Shown here piece by piece: positions 29,808 to 39,777 of a DNA stretch of 64,000 nt (position 1 is its first letter; each line of letters opens with the position of its first letter). Location: positions 806,001 to 870,000 of the forward strand of contig NC_083372.1 in the NCBI RefSeq assembly GCF_029542785.1, in the 5' to 3' direction. The notes under the pieces were generated by a model. It was not told the DNA's origin. It saw only the letters and a program-made list of their open reading frames with translations, and did no database searches. The position numbers and the translations under genes were made by a program. The DNA is from Malassezia japonica. Lineage: Eukaryota > Basidiomycota > Malasseziomycetes > Malasseziales > Malasseziaceae.

Positions 29808-31176
29808 ATGGTACGTGCATAGCCTGACGCAGGACCTGGAGGAGATTGGGCAGAAGATCTCAAACTTGACCTTTTACGACATCAAGTCGTTCTACACGCA
29901 GGCCAAAAACTATGCGCTGAACATTTCCGAGATCGAGGCCAAGGTGCGCGAGGCAACCAACGACGACCCGTGGGGGGCCAGCTCGACCCTCATGCAGGAA
30001 ATCGCGCAGGCGTACGTTGTTCTACTAACGCAGCACAAACAACTAGTTTGTATCTTTTCTGACCCAGCCATGACTTTAACGAGATCATGCCGACCATCTT
30101 TCGTCGGTTCATGGAAAAGGAAGCGCACGACTGGCGCCAGATTTACAAGGCGCTCCAGCTCCTCGAGTACATTGTGAAGCACGGCTCGGAGCGCGTCGTG
30201 GACGAGGCACGCGCGCACCTGTCGACCATCAAGATCCTGCGCAACTTTCACTACATTGACGAGCGCGGCAAGGACCAGGGCATCAACGGTAGGTCGGGAA
30301 GCTAATGCAGTGCGCAACCGCGCCAAGGAGCTCGCGACGCTGCTCTCGGACGTGGACCTGATCCGCGCAGAGAGGCGCAAAGCGCGCGCCAACAAGGCCA
30401 AGTACCAGGGCGGCGGCAATACCGACTTTGTGCCGGGCAGCGGCGGCGGCCGCTACGGCGGCTTTGGCTCCGACTCGTACTACGCGGGCGGCGCGCCGAG
30501 CATGCCGTCGGCCGGTTCGTCGGTGTACGGCGCATCGGCAGAGCCCGAGTACGACGAGTACGACGCGGGCGACGACGAGCACGCGACGCACTCGACGCCG
30601 GCCGCTACGTCGAGCGCCAAGCCGGCACAGCCCGCGGTCGCCGACCTGTTTAGCTTTGACGACGAGTCGAGCGCCCCGGCCCCGACCCCGGCCCCGGCCC
30701 CGGCCGCCGCGCCCTCGATCGCTTCCGGCGGCCTGGACGACTTTGACGACTTCCAGGCCGCACCAGCGGCCACCGCCCCGGCCCCGAAGCCTGCGCCGGC
30801 GCCGGCCAAGCCAGCTGCGCCGCCCGCCGCCAAGGGCAACCTGTTTGATTTCTTCGACGACGATGCGCCCGCCGCGCAGCCTGCCGCGCAGCCCGCCGCG
30901 GCGATCAAGGCGCCGTCTGCGCCGGCCGCGCCGGCCGCTGGCCCCAGGACGGCGAGCTCGACGGTGGTGCCGACACCTGCGCAAAAGCCGAGCACCGCAG
31001 CCACGTTTGACGATCTGTGGGCAACATCGCGTGGAAAGCCAGCGCAGGCCGACGACAAGGGCAAGAAGAGCATGGCGCAGCTCGCCAAGGACCAGACGAG
31101 CAGCTCGGTCTGGGGCGCCAACACCGGCGCCAAGCCGGCGGGAGGACAATCGAAAGACCTTTTTGATCTGTTGTAG
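29808..31176 (+). CDS. ENT3: ENTH-domain clathrin adaptor, Ent3/epsinR type
   Basis: Adaptor for clathrin traffic between Golgi and endosomes; 426 residues. The ENTH domain fills about residues 1-150 (NLTFYDIKSFYTQAKNYALN, DWRQIYKALQLLEYIVKHGS, LRNFHYIDERGKDQGINVRN). An Ala/Pro-rich tail contains DDFDDF near residue 282, the type of motif that binds gamma-adaptin/GGA ears, and the protein ends in the clathrin box LFDLL. Five exons: 29808-29810 (only ATG), 29833-30011, 30034-30045 (12 nt), 30068-30288 and 30311-31176, separated by four introns of exactly 22 nt. The spliced frame reads IAQATNNYHDFNEIMPTIF, matching the family, and the coding length is a multiple of three. Confidence 0.92.
30034..30045 (+). 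other. 12-nt microexon in the ENT3-type gene
   Basis: Twelve bases (CACAAACAACTA) between introns 30012-30033 and 30046-30067. They supply T-N-N and parts of the flanking Ala and Tyr codons of the ENTH domain. Skipping them would keep the frame but delete four conserved residues. Confidence 0.85.
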
Positions 31177-31184
31177 GCTACATA

Positions 31185-32724
31185 CTAGGAACGGAGTGTG
31201 AGCCACGTACTCCCTCCGAGGGCGACGACCATCAGGCCGATCGTGGTGTATTGCGCGACGGCCAGGACGCGGTGGACAAGAGGTGCCCACGGCGTGTCGA
31301 CCGCGCCGCCTTCGACGTCGTCGGCGTCAAGCATATAGGTATCGGGGACGTCTTGGGCATAGTACTCGACCAAGGCCAGACGCAAGTATGCCCCGCCATC
31401 CAGGGATGGCAGGGGCAGCATATTAAAAAAGGCGAGGGCGACATTGACCATCACGACGATGATCTCGAGGTAGTGAATAAAAAGGGCCATGGTATCGGCG
31501 GCATTTGTGCCGACCGTGCCGAGGACCATCATCAAAAGCACAGGCAGCCGTGAGGGAGACACTTGAATGCTGCGCTGCATCGCATCAAAGGGGCCGCGCA
31601 GCACGACCAGCTCCGACGCAGGGCCTTGCTTCACTGCAACACGCCCAAGCAGTTCGTGTGCTGCAGGGCGTACGCACACGCCGCTGCATCCGCCTTCGCA
31701 CCGCGTCGCATTCGAAAAGATGGCGACAGGGTCGAGACATGCCGAGGCCTGTGCCACAAAGCAAGCCATATCCGGCTGGGGCACCTGGCAGCATGCGCTC
31801 GACGCCGCCGTCCATGCGTCCTTTGCTACGCACCACCCGTCTTTGGACACGCCATCGCCTTGGAGAAAGGCGTCCCAAGCCTCGATGCGCTCGCGGGAGC
31901 CGAGTGCATCGAGCGCCGTGTCGTCTACCGCGGTGATGGTTGCGTGCACCGGCATCCACTGTGCGAGATTCGCATCGCCAGAATGCACGACGCGTAGCCC
32001 GTGCGCATCCTTCCAAAGAAGCCGCCCGATACCCAAGAACACGGCAACACGCAGGAGGAACAAGAGGCCCAGGTTATGTGCGACGCCGGCCGACACAATC
32101 CGCAGCTGCTCGCGCCTCGTGCACCGCCCGTGCATCTCCGGGAGCGCGACGTACGCTACCGGAAGAAAGGGAAAGACGACCGAAAGACCCATCGCATGCG
32201 GCTTGATGCGGTGCAGCGCAGCGGCGATTGCATGCCCGCTCTCGTGCACAGCCTGGCTCGCCAGCACCACGAGAAACAGGGGAAGGAGGATAGTGAACGG
32301 CACTGTCACCCCCGGAATCTGGGTGAGCGGCGCGACGTACGACCGGAGTAAGCCACGTCGGCGACGTGTCGCGTTTCGCGAGGTGCGCGGCCGGCAGCGT
32401 TAGGCGGTGGAATACCTGTAGCGACACAAAGCTCAGGATGCAGACCATGAGCACCATGAGCATGCCAGCCGCATATACCCCCGCATTGTAGAAAAGGCGC
32501 AGCACGCCGCGCGTGCGATCGCCGGCGACACGCTGCAGCCATTGCGAAGGCGCTGCATTCAAGCGGTCGGTCTCGAGCGAAAATGAGTACAGTGTCGCCT
32601 GTCCCTCGCACTGTATAGCCTCACACCACCGCTCGACCCATGCCACGAATGGCCTATGCCGCCGCAGTGCATGCGCCGCGGCCCACGCCCCCAGGCTCAC
32701 CACCCCGCTTGTGGCCGCCGGCAT
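31185..32724 (-). CDS. Site-2 intramembrane metalloprotease (S2P, SREBP-processing type)
   Basis: Polytopic zinc protease that cuts membrane-bound transcription factors such as SREBP/Sre1. The 505-residue protein has the zinc motif HESGHA just after a hydrophobic segment and the distal ligand region LPLPSLDGGAY. A cysteine-rich luminal insert lies between them (CVAKDAWTAASSACCQVPQP and following). The N-terminal exon holds a long hydrophobic stretch (MLMVLMVCILSFVSLQVF). A 22-nt intron at 32319-32340 joins TPV to IPGVTVPFT, as expected before the HExxH helix. It is divergent from PAP1 (55 bp), and the convergent ENT3-type gene ends 8 bp away. Confidence 0.9.
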
Positions 32725-32779
32725 CCGGAGTGCGCACGGACGTTTCGGCCGAAGCGCGTCGCGCTCCTTGGCGTGAGCG

Positions 32780-34519
32780 ATGAGCACGCCGTACTTGGGG
32801 GTGACGCCGCCCATCTCGCTCGCGGGTCCGACCGAGAAGGACGTCGAGATTTCCAAGAACCTGGAGGCTGAGCTGCGTGCGCAGAATGTGTTTGAGTCGA
32901 ACGAGGAAGCCAAGCTGCGCGAGGTGGTTTTGGGCCGCGTCGATGCGATCGTGAAAGAGTTTGTGTACCGCGCGTCGATCGCGCATGGACTGCCAGAGAG
33001 TGCGGCGCGGAATGCGGGCGGAAAGATCTTTACGTTTGGCTCGTACCGCCTCGGTGTGCACGGCCCCGGCTCGGATATCGATACGTTGTGTGTGGCCCCG
33101 AAGCACGTCCAGCGCGAGGACTTTTTTACCATCTTTGAGGCGCTGCTCAAGGACCGCGAAGAGATTTCCGAGCTGGCCAGCGTGCCAGAGGCCTACGTGC
33201 CGCTGATCAAGACCAAGTTTATGGGCATCTCGATCGATTTCCTCTTCTCGCGCATTGCGCTCCCGCGCATCGACGACGCGCTCGAGCTGAAGGACGACAA
33301 TTTGCTCAAGAACCTCGACGAGCGCGATGTGCGTTCGCTCGGTGGCTCGCGTGTCACGGACGAGATCCTGCGTCTCGTGCCGGACGTGCACGTATTCCGC
33401 ATGGCGCTGCGCTGCATCAAGCTGTGGGCGAGTCGACGAGCAATCTACTCCAACGTCCTTGGTTTCTTGGGTGGTGTGGCGTGGGCCATGCTGGTCGCGC
33501 GCATCTGCCAGCTCTATCCGAATGAGAGCGCGGGGCCGATCGTGAGCCGCTTCTTTATCATTATGCACCAGTGGAAGTGGCCCCAGCCAGTCTTGCTGAA
33601 AAACATTGAAGAGGGGCCGCTCCCGGTGCGTGTGTGGAACCCACGGCTGTACCCAACGGATCGGCTGCACCGCATGCCGATCATCACGCCTGCGTACCCG
33701 TCCATGTGCGCGACGCACAACGTGTCGCAATCGACGCAGATGGTCATGACGCAAGAGTTTCTGCGTGGCTCCGAGATTGTCGACCGTGTCTTCCAGGGCA
33801 AGGGGCAGTGGTCCGAGCTGTTTGAAAAGCACGACTTTTTCCACAAATACAAGTACTACCTGCAGGTTATTGCCTCGTCGGGATCGGCCGACCTGCAGCT
33901 CAAATGGCAGGGCACGGTCGAGTCGCGCCTGCGCCAGCTCATCATGAAGCTCGAGCTGGTGCCTACATTGCTGTGTGCGCATCCTTACGTCAAGGGATTC
34001 AACCAAGAGTCGCTCTGCTTTACCGACGAAGAGGTGCGGCAGGTCGCCACCGGCGACATCCCAGACGCGGTCGCGGAGCGCACCAAGGTCAAGGACCTTC
34101 CGGCCGAGGGCGAGGCCGCGAAGGAGAAGGATGAAGAGGTACAGGAGCTCGACGCAGACAAGGGGCGCCGTACCATTTATACCACCACCTTCTACATCGG
34201 CCTCAAGATCGAGTCCAGACAGGCGACCGACGGACCGACACGCCGCCTGGACATTTCGTATCCTACGATCGACTTTACGCAAAAGGTCAAGCAGTGGGAC
34301 CAGTTCGACGAGTCGGCCATGGGGATTATCGTGCGCCATATCAAGGGGACCAACCTGCCGGAGTATGTATTCGATGGAGATACACGCCCGCGGAAGGTCG
34401 CGTCGAAGCGCACCAAGAACAAGCACGCGGATGCGGCCGACGACTCGACGGCAAAGAAGGCCAAGGCTGACGTACCGGTCGACCCCACCCCGGCCGAGGC
34501 TGCTGCGCTAGCACAGTAG
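32780..34519 (+). CDS. PAP1: Poly(A) polymerase
   Basis: Nuclear mRNA 3'-end polyadenylating nucleotidyltransferase; 579 residues, no intron. The catalytic signature FTFGSYRLGVHGPGSDIDTL (about residues 86-105) carries two of the three aspartates, and the third is in SIDFLF near residue 152. RCIKLWASRRAIYSN, WPQPVLLKNIEE and WNPRLYPTDRLHRMPIITP are typical central-domain stretches. The RNA-binding domain follows, and the C-terminus is basic (KKAKAD). Confidence 0.96.
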   Translation: MSTPYLGVTPPISLAGPTEKDVEISKNLEAELRAQNVFESNEEAKLREVVLGRVDAIVKEFVYRASIAHGLPESAARNAGGKIFTFGSYRLGVHGPGSDIDTLCVAPKHVQREDFFTIFEALLKDREEISELASVPEAYVPLIKTKFMGISIDFLFSRIALPRIDDALELKDDNLLKNLDERDVRSLGGSRVTDEILRLVPDVHVFRMALRCIKLWASRRAIYSNVLGFLGGVAWAMLVARICQLYPNESAGPIVSRFFIIMHQWKWPQPVLLKNIEEGPLPVRVWNPRLYPTDRLHRMPIITPAYPSMCATHNVSQSTQMVMTQEFLRGSEIVDRVFQGKGQWSELFEKHDFFHKYKYYLQVIASSGSADLQLKWQGTVESRLRQLIMKLELVPTLLCAHPYVKGFNQESLCFTDEEVRQVATGDIPDAVAERTKVKDLPAEGEAAKEKDEEVQELDADKGRRTIYTTTFYIGLKIESRQATDGPTRRLDISYPTIDFTQKVKQWDQFDESAMGIIVRHIKGTNLPEYVFDGDTRPRKVASKRTKNKHADAADDSTAKKAKADVPVDPTPAEAAALAQ

Positions 34520-34722
34520 CCCTTGCACCTCATGGAGTGGGTTTATACATGGATAGCGGGTAGGAAGCGTTGCGCATGGAACTGGGGGGCCGCGCACTGA
34601 CCAAGTGGAGGTGTCGCGCTGCGTCGATCGGAAGCCGACACGATGGCGCATCGAACAGGACATGACTGTGTTTACGGCGCAATGAGGTATAGAAAGGGGG
34701 AGAGCCGCTTTCTCCCTTCACC

Positions 34723-37182
34723 ATGCATCTTCGTTGGCTAATCTTGCTTGGCCTCTTGGCATACACGGTTGCTTGCTTGCCTTCGTACAGGAGTGGCAAG
34801 GCACTGGGAGCACGGACGTACGCCAGGGAAGGACCGGTCATTGTGGGGGGCGGTGCCTCGAACGCTAGTTCAAGCTCGGCTTCCGATGCGGTGTCAACCT
34901 CGAGTAGGCGACACAGGACGTCGTCTCGGGAGAGCGAGACGGCCAAGTCCTCGGACAACTCCCAGGATCCGCCGACGCCGAAGCTTTCTTCGTCTTCGCC
35001 AGAGACGCGCTCGACTCTGGAAAGCTCGCACAAGCCCTACAAGTCGACACACATACGATCGTCTATGGCGGCCGCCTCTGCCAAGTCAGCCCCGGATGAG
35101 CCGCACTCGTCCATGCCAAGCACGACACGCGTGGCTCCGCCGCGTACGACGTCACCTTCTGCGTCGAGTGAGCACGAGTCGGACGAATCGCTATCGGAAC
35201 GTCCGAATCGAACGCAAGAATCGATTCAGTCTGCTTCTCAAGCTCGCTCGAGTTCTCACGCGCCGCCGGGTGGCACGGACGAGCACACCCCACCACCTTC
35301 GAGCCACCGTGAGCGTTCCAGTGCACAAGTTTCAAGTGAGCCAGCGGACGAGAGGACGACATCTCGCCCAACGGCAAGGCACACGAGCGCTCATGAACGT
35401 TCTAGTGCTAAGAATACAGACGAGTCGGACCGAAACTTGCCCACAACGACGCCCCGCCGTTCTAAAAGCCGGCCCAAGACATCCGACACAAGCGACCTGG
35501 CAGTGATAGAGACGCCGTCGGCATCGGATGACACCCAGACGCGTTCTGCATCGAACGAGCACCTGTCTAGGACAAACACTCAGTCAGTTCGCCCACTGGA
35601 ACCCTCGAACAGTTTCCGCTCGCCGGCCACGAGCAGCGTCCGGCCGCCTCGTGCGTCTGATACGGCGATGGTGATCACTACCCCATCGACGACGTTGCCT
35701 TCCTCCGGTACGAGCATCATTGGCCCTGCAGCGACGCGCTCGTATCGTTCCAGCTCCGAGCGCAGCACGTATGAGCCGACTTCGGAAGCACACTCGCCCT
35801 CGGTCATTTCAGGAATAACACTAGAGCCCCCTAGCTCGGAGTCTGTCCGATCGACGGTGCGGATGAGTGCGACGCTCACTTCCTACGAGCCTACTTCGTG
35901 GTACCCCCAAGCGTACACCTCAACCCGAAACCCGCTCAGCACTTATGAGCGCTCGTCGAGTGTGTGGGATTCGCCGGCATGGAGCACGGACCGTGCGCCC
36001 TTTCGCTCGAGCATCTGGCAGAGTCCTCCTGCCTTCTCGACCTGGCGCCCCTCGCTCAGTACACCGACGCCAAGCCCTGCGGCACCCGAGTCGATTAGTG
36101 GATCGAGCAGTTATGGGTTTGTGAACACACGCTCGCTGGTCTTGCCCTATGCCAATGTCCAAGAATCGTCGTCGTCCAGCACCTTGGTGTCGAGTAGTGG
36201 CGGAGCGTCGAGCAGCGCGAGCACGAGCACGAGCAGCGGCTCGTCTTCATATCCCCTGCGGATCATTCCCCAGAACGTGACGCGTGTGCAGCATTCCGAC
36301 ACGGTCCTTACTGCTGTGCTCTTCAAGCCATCGATGCCGTGGCCCTGGGTCGTACGCCAGCGCGACACGACGGCCCAGATCTTTACGTACATGCCCCGAC
36401 TAATTGCGACCGGTATTGAAGATCCGCCCAGCAGCGTGTTCACGAAAGAGCTGCGTGAGTACATGGTGAATGACACGTCGCGTACGCTCTACCTCGTTTA
36501 TATTCCCGATGCTCGAGTTGACGAGTTCAAGAATGCTATCCAGTCGCCGTTGGACAAGATGGCTCCGGCGCAGGCAGATGGCGTCGAGCACCAGCTCCTG
36601 GAGCAGATCGATACGTCGTTTGACGGGTACGCCTACGCGGCCGCGCTGCCGCCTGATGGTCCGCAGCCAGTGCCTGTCACGACACGCAATGCGCTTGTCG
36701 GCTGTTTTACCGGCGTCGCTGGCCTAGCACTTGCCGGCTTCTTCATCTGGCTCATGCAGCGTTTCCACCGACGTAGCATCGCGCGGAGGAAACGCGAGCG
36801 GCGCAGCACGATCAAGTCGTTTAGTGCGCTGTCCAACTCGCCCGTGCTGCTTGCGTGCGACCTGCCTCCTGCGCCGCGGAACAGCAGTTTCTATGTCGGT
36901 GACGCGCACAGCTCGTCCATCACGGCCTTTGAGTCGGCCGGCGTCACTGGAACGTGTGATGTCGTCGCGACACCTTTCCTTGGCTCGTGCCCTGTTGCGG
37001 CCACGTCCCCGTGGCGGCCTATCCCCCCCCGCGATGCGCCCCGCTCGGAAAGTGACGAGGAGTTGGGCGTGATCGAGCGTTACTACAATTACTCCGATCT
37101 GATCCCCCACGTTCATGCGAGCGGCGCGTCGTCGCCCGCCGCGACGGCGCACCGCCGGACGCGCTCTACGAGTTCGATTTGA
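34723..37182 (+). CDS. MSB2: MSB2-like signalling mucin (single-pass, Ser/Thr-rich)
   Basis: Predicted osmo/surface sensor upstream of MAPK signalling. The 819-residue protein begins with a signal peptide (MHLRWLILLGLLAYTVACLP). A very Ser/Thr-rich, probably O-mannosylated region covers about residues 40-510. A conserved extracellular block comes next (TAVLFKPSMPWPWVV, AQIFTYMPRLIATGI, LYLVYIPDARVDEF), as in fungal Msb2. One membrane helix lies at about 655-680 (GCFTGVAGLALAGFFIWLM), then a basic juxtamembrane run (RRSIARRKRERR) and a cytoplasmic tail of ~135 residues. No intron. The family call rests on architecture and the extracellular block; a different mucin-type sensor is possible. Confidence 0.75.
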   Translation: MHLRWLILLGLLAYTVACLPSYRSGKALGARTYAREGPVIVGGGASNASSSSASDAVSTSSRRHRTSSRESETAKSSDNSQDPPTPKLSSSSPETRSTLESSHKPYKSTHIRSSMAAASAKSAPDEPHSSMPSTTRVAPPRTTSPSASSEHESDESLSERPNRTQESIQSASQARSSSHAPPGGTDEHTPPPSSHRERSSAQVSSEPADERTTSRPTARHTSAHERSSAKNTDESDRNLPTTTPRRSKSRPKTSDTSDLAVIETPSASDDTQTRSASNEHLSRTNTQSVRPLEPSNSFRSPATSSVRPPRASDTAMVITTPSTTLPSSGTSIIGPAATRSYRSSSERSTYEPTSEAHSPSVISGITLEPPSSESVRSTVRMSATLTSYEPTSWYPQAYTSTRNPLSTYERSSSVWDSPAWSTDRAPFRSSIWQSPPAFSTWRPSLSTPTPSPAAPESISGSSSYGFVNTRSLVLPYANVQESSSSSTLVSSSGGASSSASTSTSSGSSSYPLRIIPQNVTRVQHSDTVLTAVLFKPSMPWPWVVRQRDTTAQIFTYMPRLIATGIEDPPSSVFTKELREYMVNDTSRTLYLVYIPDARVDEFKNAIQSPLDKMAPAQADGVEHQLLEQIDTSFDGYAYAAALPPDGPQPVPVTTRNALVGCFTGVAGLALAGFFIWLMQRFHRRSIARRKRERRSTIKSFSALSNSPVLLACDLPPAPRNSSFYVGDAHSSSITAFESAGVTGTCDVVATPFLGSCPVAATSPWRPIPPRDAPRSESDEELGVIERYYNYSDLIPHVHASGASSPAATAHRRTRSTSSI

Positions 37183-37208
37183 GTTCATAAGGGTTCCTGT
37201 CACGTAAT

Positions 37209-37761
37209 CTATTCGCGTTCAAAGAGCATCGACAGGCCCAGCAGGCCCAGGACCACGTATTTCAGCATGGGGAAGTCGTTCATCAGTAGCGTGACGTAGC
37301 CGACGTAGGGCAGGTATCCCATCACGCGACCGACGATCTGGTCGCTGTGCAGCCACCGCATACCATTGTACAGCATGATATCGTCCTGGCCATTGTTATC
37401 GCCCTTGGTCAAGAGCAGCTGGCCGCTTTTCGGAGCGCTGCGTTAGGCGGGGTACGCACCTGTGTGTCTCGATAACGCGATGCACGATCGGAATCTCGGT
37501 GTTGCGCGCACGGTATACAGTCACGTCACCCACCTCGATTGGGCGGCTGGTCTTGGTCAGGAAGAGCAGGTCACCGCGGTAGTAGCCCGGCTCCATGCTG
37601 CCGCTCAGCACCACGACGACGGGCGACTCGGTGTTGGTCACCACCGCCATTCCCTTCCACACGGCAAGTGCAACGGCAATTACATGCAGCATCTGCACTA
37701 CCTGGAGGGCTTGGCGCCGCCAGGGCTGCGAGCGCAAATCCTGCAGCAGAGCACCGAGCAT
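37209..37761 (-). CDS. SEC11: Signal peptidase complex catalytic subunit Sec11
   Basis: ER membrane serine protease that removes signal peptides; 176 residues. The hydrophobic anchor [21 protein letters not shown] precedes SGSMEP with the catalytic serine, and the histidine region is [12 protein letters not shown] and the hydrophobic C-terminus ([12 protein letters not shown]) are typical. A 22-nt intron at 37438-37459 lies in phase 2. I chose the ATG at 37761 because it gives the usual Sec11 length and N-terminus. The in-frame ATG at 37830 would overlap the neighbour's start codon and swallow the CACGTG box. Confidence 0.93.
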
Positions 37762-37793
37762 GGTCTCGACGTGAGAAGCAAGGCGAACCGCTC

Positions 37794-37799
37794 CACGTG
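37794..37799. promoter_or_regulatory. CACGTG box, SEC11/RAD60-like
   Basis: About 30 bases from both start codons if SEC11 begins at 37761; it would be inside SEC11 if the upstream ATG were used. Confidence 0.55.
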
Positions 37800-37828
37800 G
37801 CTCTCCACAATACAACACTGCTCGCTCC

Positions 37829-38855
37829 ATGGCCAGTCGACCGATGCCGCGCGCGAAGCGCCGGCCGGCGCCGGTAGGTGTATCGAGTTCGAGCGTATCA
37901 GGTGCTAGCTCGGACCCGAAGACTTTAGTGGATGAGGACGCGTTTTTCATCGCGGCCCACCCGCCGCGGCCACCGCCGGTCGAAGAGGAGGACGCCGTGG
38001 CATCCTCCTCCACGCCTCAGCCTACGAGCCAGGACCCCAGCCCCCGCAAGAAGAAGCGCAGGCAGCTGCCCGAGTGGGTCGCACAGAGTGTGTCGAGCGA
38101 CGATAGATTGGGTTCTCCAGCGCAGGAAGCCGACGCTGCGGCACCTATGCCTCCTCCGCGTGAGCGCAGCGTGAGCGTCACGCCGCCGCCCGAGCTAGAC
38201 GAAGAGATGCTTGAGTTTGCACGTCAGGCCGTTGAGAAGGTGATGCGGAGGAGCGCCGATGGAACTGTCCGACACGCCGACAAGGACCTGGATTTGGCGC
38301 CTACGAGTGACGATGTGTCGCTCGATCTGAATGCCGATTTGGCGCGCTACTATAAAGGCCCAAACGCCCAACAGCTGCGTGAGCGTGCTATTGCGCGTGA
38401 GCGTGAAATGCAGGCGCAGCGGCAGCGCCGGAACGAAGAGGCAGTGGTCACTGAGCTCCTCGACCAGGACGAGGCAGACGAGGCGCCGCCAACGACGCAA
38501 GTCATCACGATTGACGACTCTTCGGACGACGAACTTGCAGTTCCGGACGAGTCCTCTGAGGCGCCGCCGCCCGCCGAGGAGACGCATGATACCGAAAATA
38601 CAATGTCTCTCCTACTTCGTGCCGTGAAAGGCGAGCCACTGCCGGTCAAAGTCCGTCCCACGACCAAGTTCTCGACGATCTTGGGCCATTTCGTGCAGAC
38701 CTATGCGTCGCTGCTCGCGCCGAACGAGCAGCAAAAGGCCTACCTTAGTTTCGAGGGCGAGGTACGTTTCAATTCTCACTCAGCGTCTCGCACCTATCGC
38801 GTCAGTAGAAGACAACGAGCTGGAAGACGGCGACCAGCTCGAGGTGATGTGGTAA
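37829..38855 (+). CDS. RAD60/ESC2/NIP45-like protein with SUMO-like domain
   Basis: Probable genome-maintenance factor of the SUMO pathway; 334 residues. The N-terminal two thirds are charged and disordered, with a basic cluster KKKRRQ and a coiled segment (RERAIAREREMQAQRQRR). VITIDDSSDDEL near residue 230 looks like a SUMO-interacting motif with an acidic tail. The last ~85 residues resemble a SUMO-like fold (VKVRPTTKFSTILGHFV, YLSFEGERLAP, ELEDGDQLEVMW). The fold is completed only by a 22-nt intron at 38762-38783 (phase 0), so the read-through C-terminus is an artefact. No second SUMO-like domain is obvious, which leaves the exact family member open. Confidence 0.75.
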
Positions 38856-38865
38856 TGTCTACGAT

Positions 38866-39417
38866 TTATGCGGTCTTGTAGTTGTACTTGAGTCCCTGAA
38901 GACCCAGCGTGTTGCGGTCCGCCTTGTACATCCACCACTCGATCAGGACGTGGATGGTGAAGGCGGCAAAGGGGAACGACCACCACAGCGCGTCGTCAAA
39001 CGCGCCGAGGCCAAAGGTCATCAGCGGGATGGGCCACGAGCACACCCACACGAAGCCAATGTAGACGATGCGGGGCGGCAGCACCTTGGCGAGTTCCGCC
39101 TTCTGAGGAGCCTTGTCCGCAGCCTTCTTGCGCTCGCTCCTCGATGGAGCAAGGCGAATGTCACGCAGCACCGGCACAATCCACCACGGCGCAGTGCCAA
39201 AGGGATGCGGCTGGCGGGGGAAAGCAAACTCCTGGGGAGCCACGAGGCTGAGGCGGTCCGCGAGCTCGTACGAAGCAAGGAACATGAGGTAGATCAGGAG
39301 CGATGCAATCGAGGCGTAGATCGGGAAGGCAGGCAGGTAGGTCAGGTCATCCTCCGTGCCGACGGTGTGGTGGTGGTGCAAAAAGATGGTCATGTGGCTC
39401 TTGGGGTGCTTGCCCAT
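38866..39417 (-). CDS. Hypothetical multi-pass membrane protein
   Basis: Not recognised. A 183-residue protein with about four hydrophobic segments: YASIASLLIYLMFLASYE, IVYIGFVWVCSWPIPLMTFG, ALWWSFPFAAFTIHVLIEWW, and a weaker one near residues 60-75. A lysine/alanine-rich loop (SERKKAADKAPQKAELAK) separates the halves. A histidine cluster (HHHHT) follows the N-terminus. The start at 39417 (MGKHPKSHM) is the first ATG; the frame upstream opens only through GTG. It lies 28 bp downstream of another small membrane-protein gene and ends 10 bp from the RAD60-like stop. Confidence 0.65.
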   Translation of the reverse strand: MGKHPKSHMTIFLHHHHTVGTEDDLTYLPAFPIYASIASLLIYLMFLASYELADRLSLVAPQEFAFPRQPHPFGTAPWWIVPVLRDIRLAPSRSERKKAADKAPQKAELAKVLPPRIVYIGFVWVCSWPIPLMTFGLGAFDDALWWSFPFAAFTIHVLIEWWMYKADRNTLGLQGLKYNYKTA

Positions 39418-39445
39418 AGCGTACGCAGGCACAGGAGTGAGGTAA

Positions 39446-39684
39446 CTAGGTTAGTGCAACAACGTACAGAACGACCACCAGCGCATAAATCAGCAGGAGC
39501 GCTGCGCGGTACCAGTAGTTGGACTTTTCGTTCGCGAGGCGGATCTGGTCAATGACCTGCTGTTGTTCTACATTAGGAAGAAGTACGCACCCGACTCATC
39601 AATCACAGGAGCGCTGTCATTTTCATCGTACTGCGCAAGCACATCTTCGTGCAGGCCGGCGGTGCGACGCGAGGTACTCGCCAT
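39446..39684 (-). CDS. Small tail-anchored membrane protein, two exons
   Basis: Not recognised. Splicing 39591-39684 to 39446-39567 across a 23-nt intron (39568-39590, donor GTGCGT, acceptor TAG) gives a 71-residue protein. A polar N-terminus (MASTSRRTAGLHEDVLAQYD) is followed by a helix (QQQVIDQIRLANEKSNYWYR) and one C-terminal hydrophobic segment (ALLLIYALVVVLYVVALT). That is the layout of a tail-anchored ER or mitochondrial outer-membrane protein. Neither exon alone would be called as a gene. It is divergent from MED6 across 93 bp, and the two probably share a promoter. Confidence 0.7.
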
Positions 39685-39777
39685 GGTATCGTAACGCGAA
39701 CGCTGACGCGGCAAACACGTCTTTCGCCCGATGGGTGGCCGAAGATCGGGCGCACCTCCACCGTCTTAGCTCCGGCC

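Noticed and set aside
37762..37830. SEC11 start at the ATG overlapping the neighbour's start codon
   Set aside because: It adds 23 residues not typical of Sec11 and would place the shared CACGTG box inside coding sequence.
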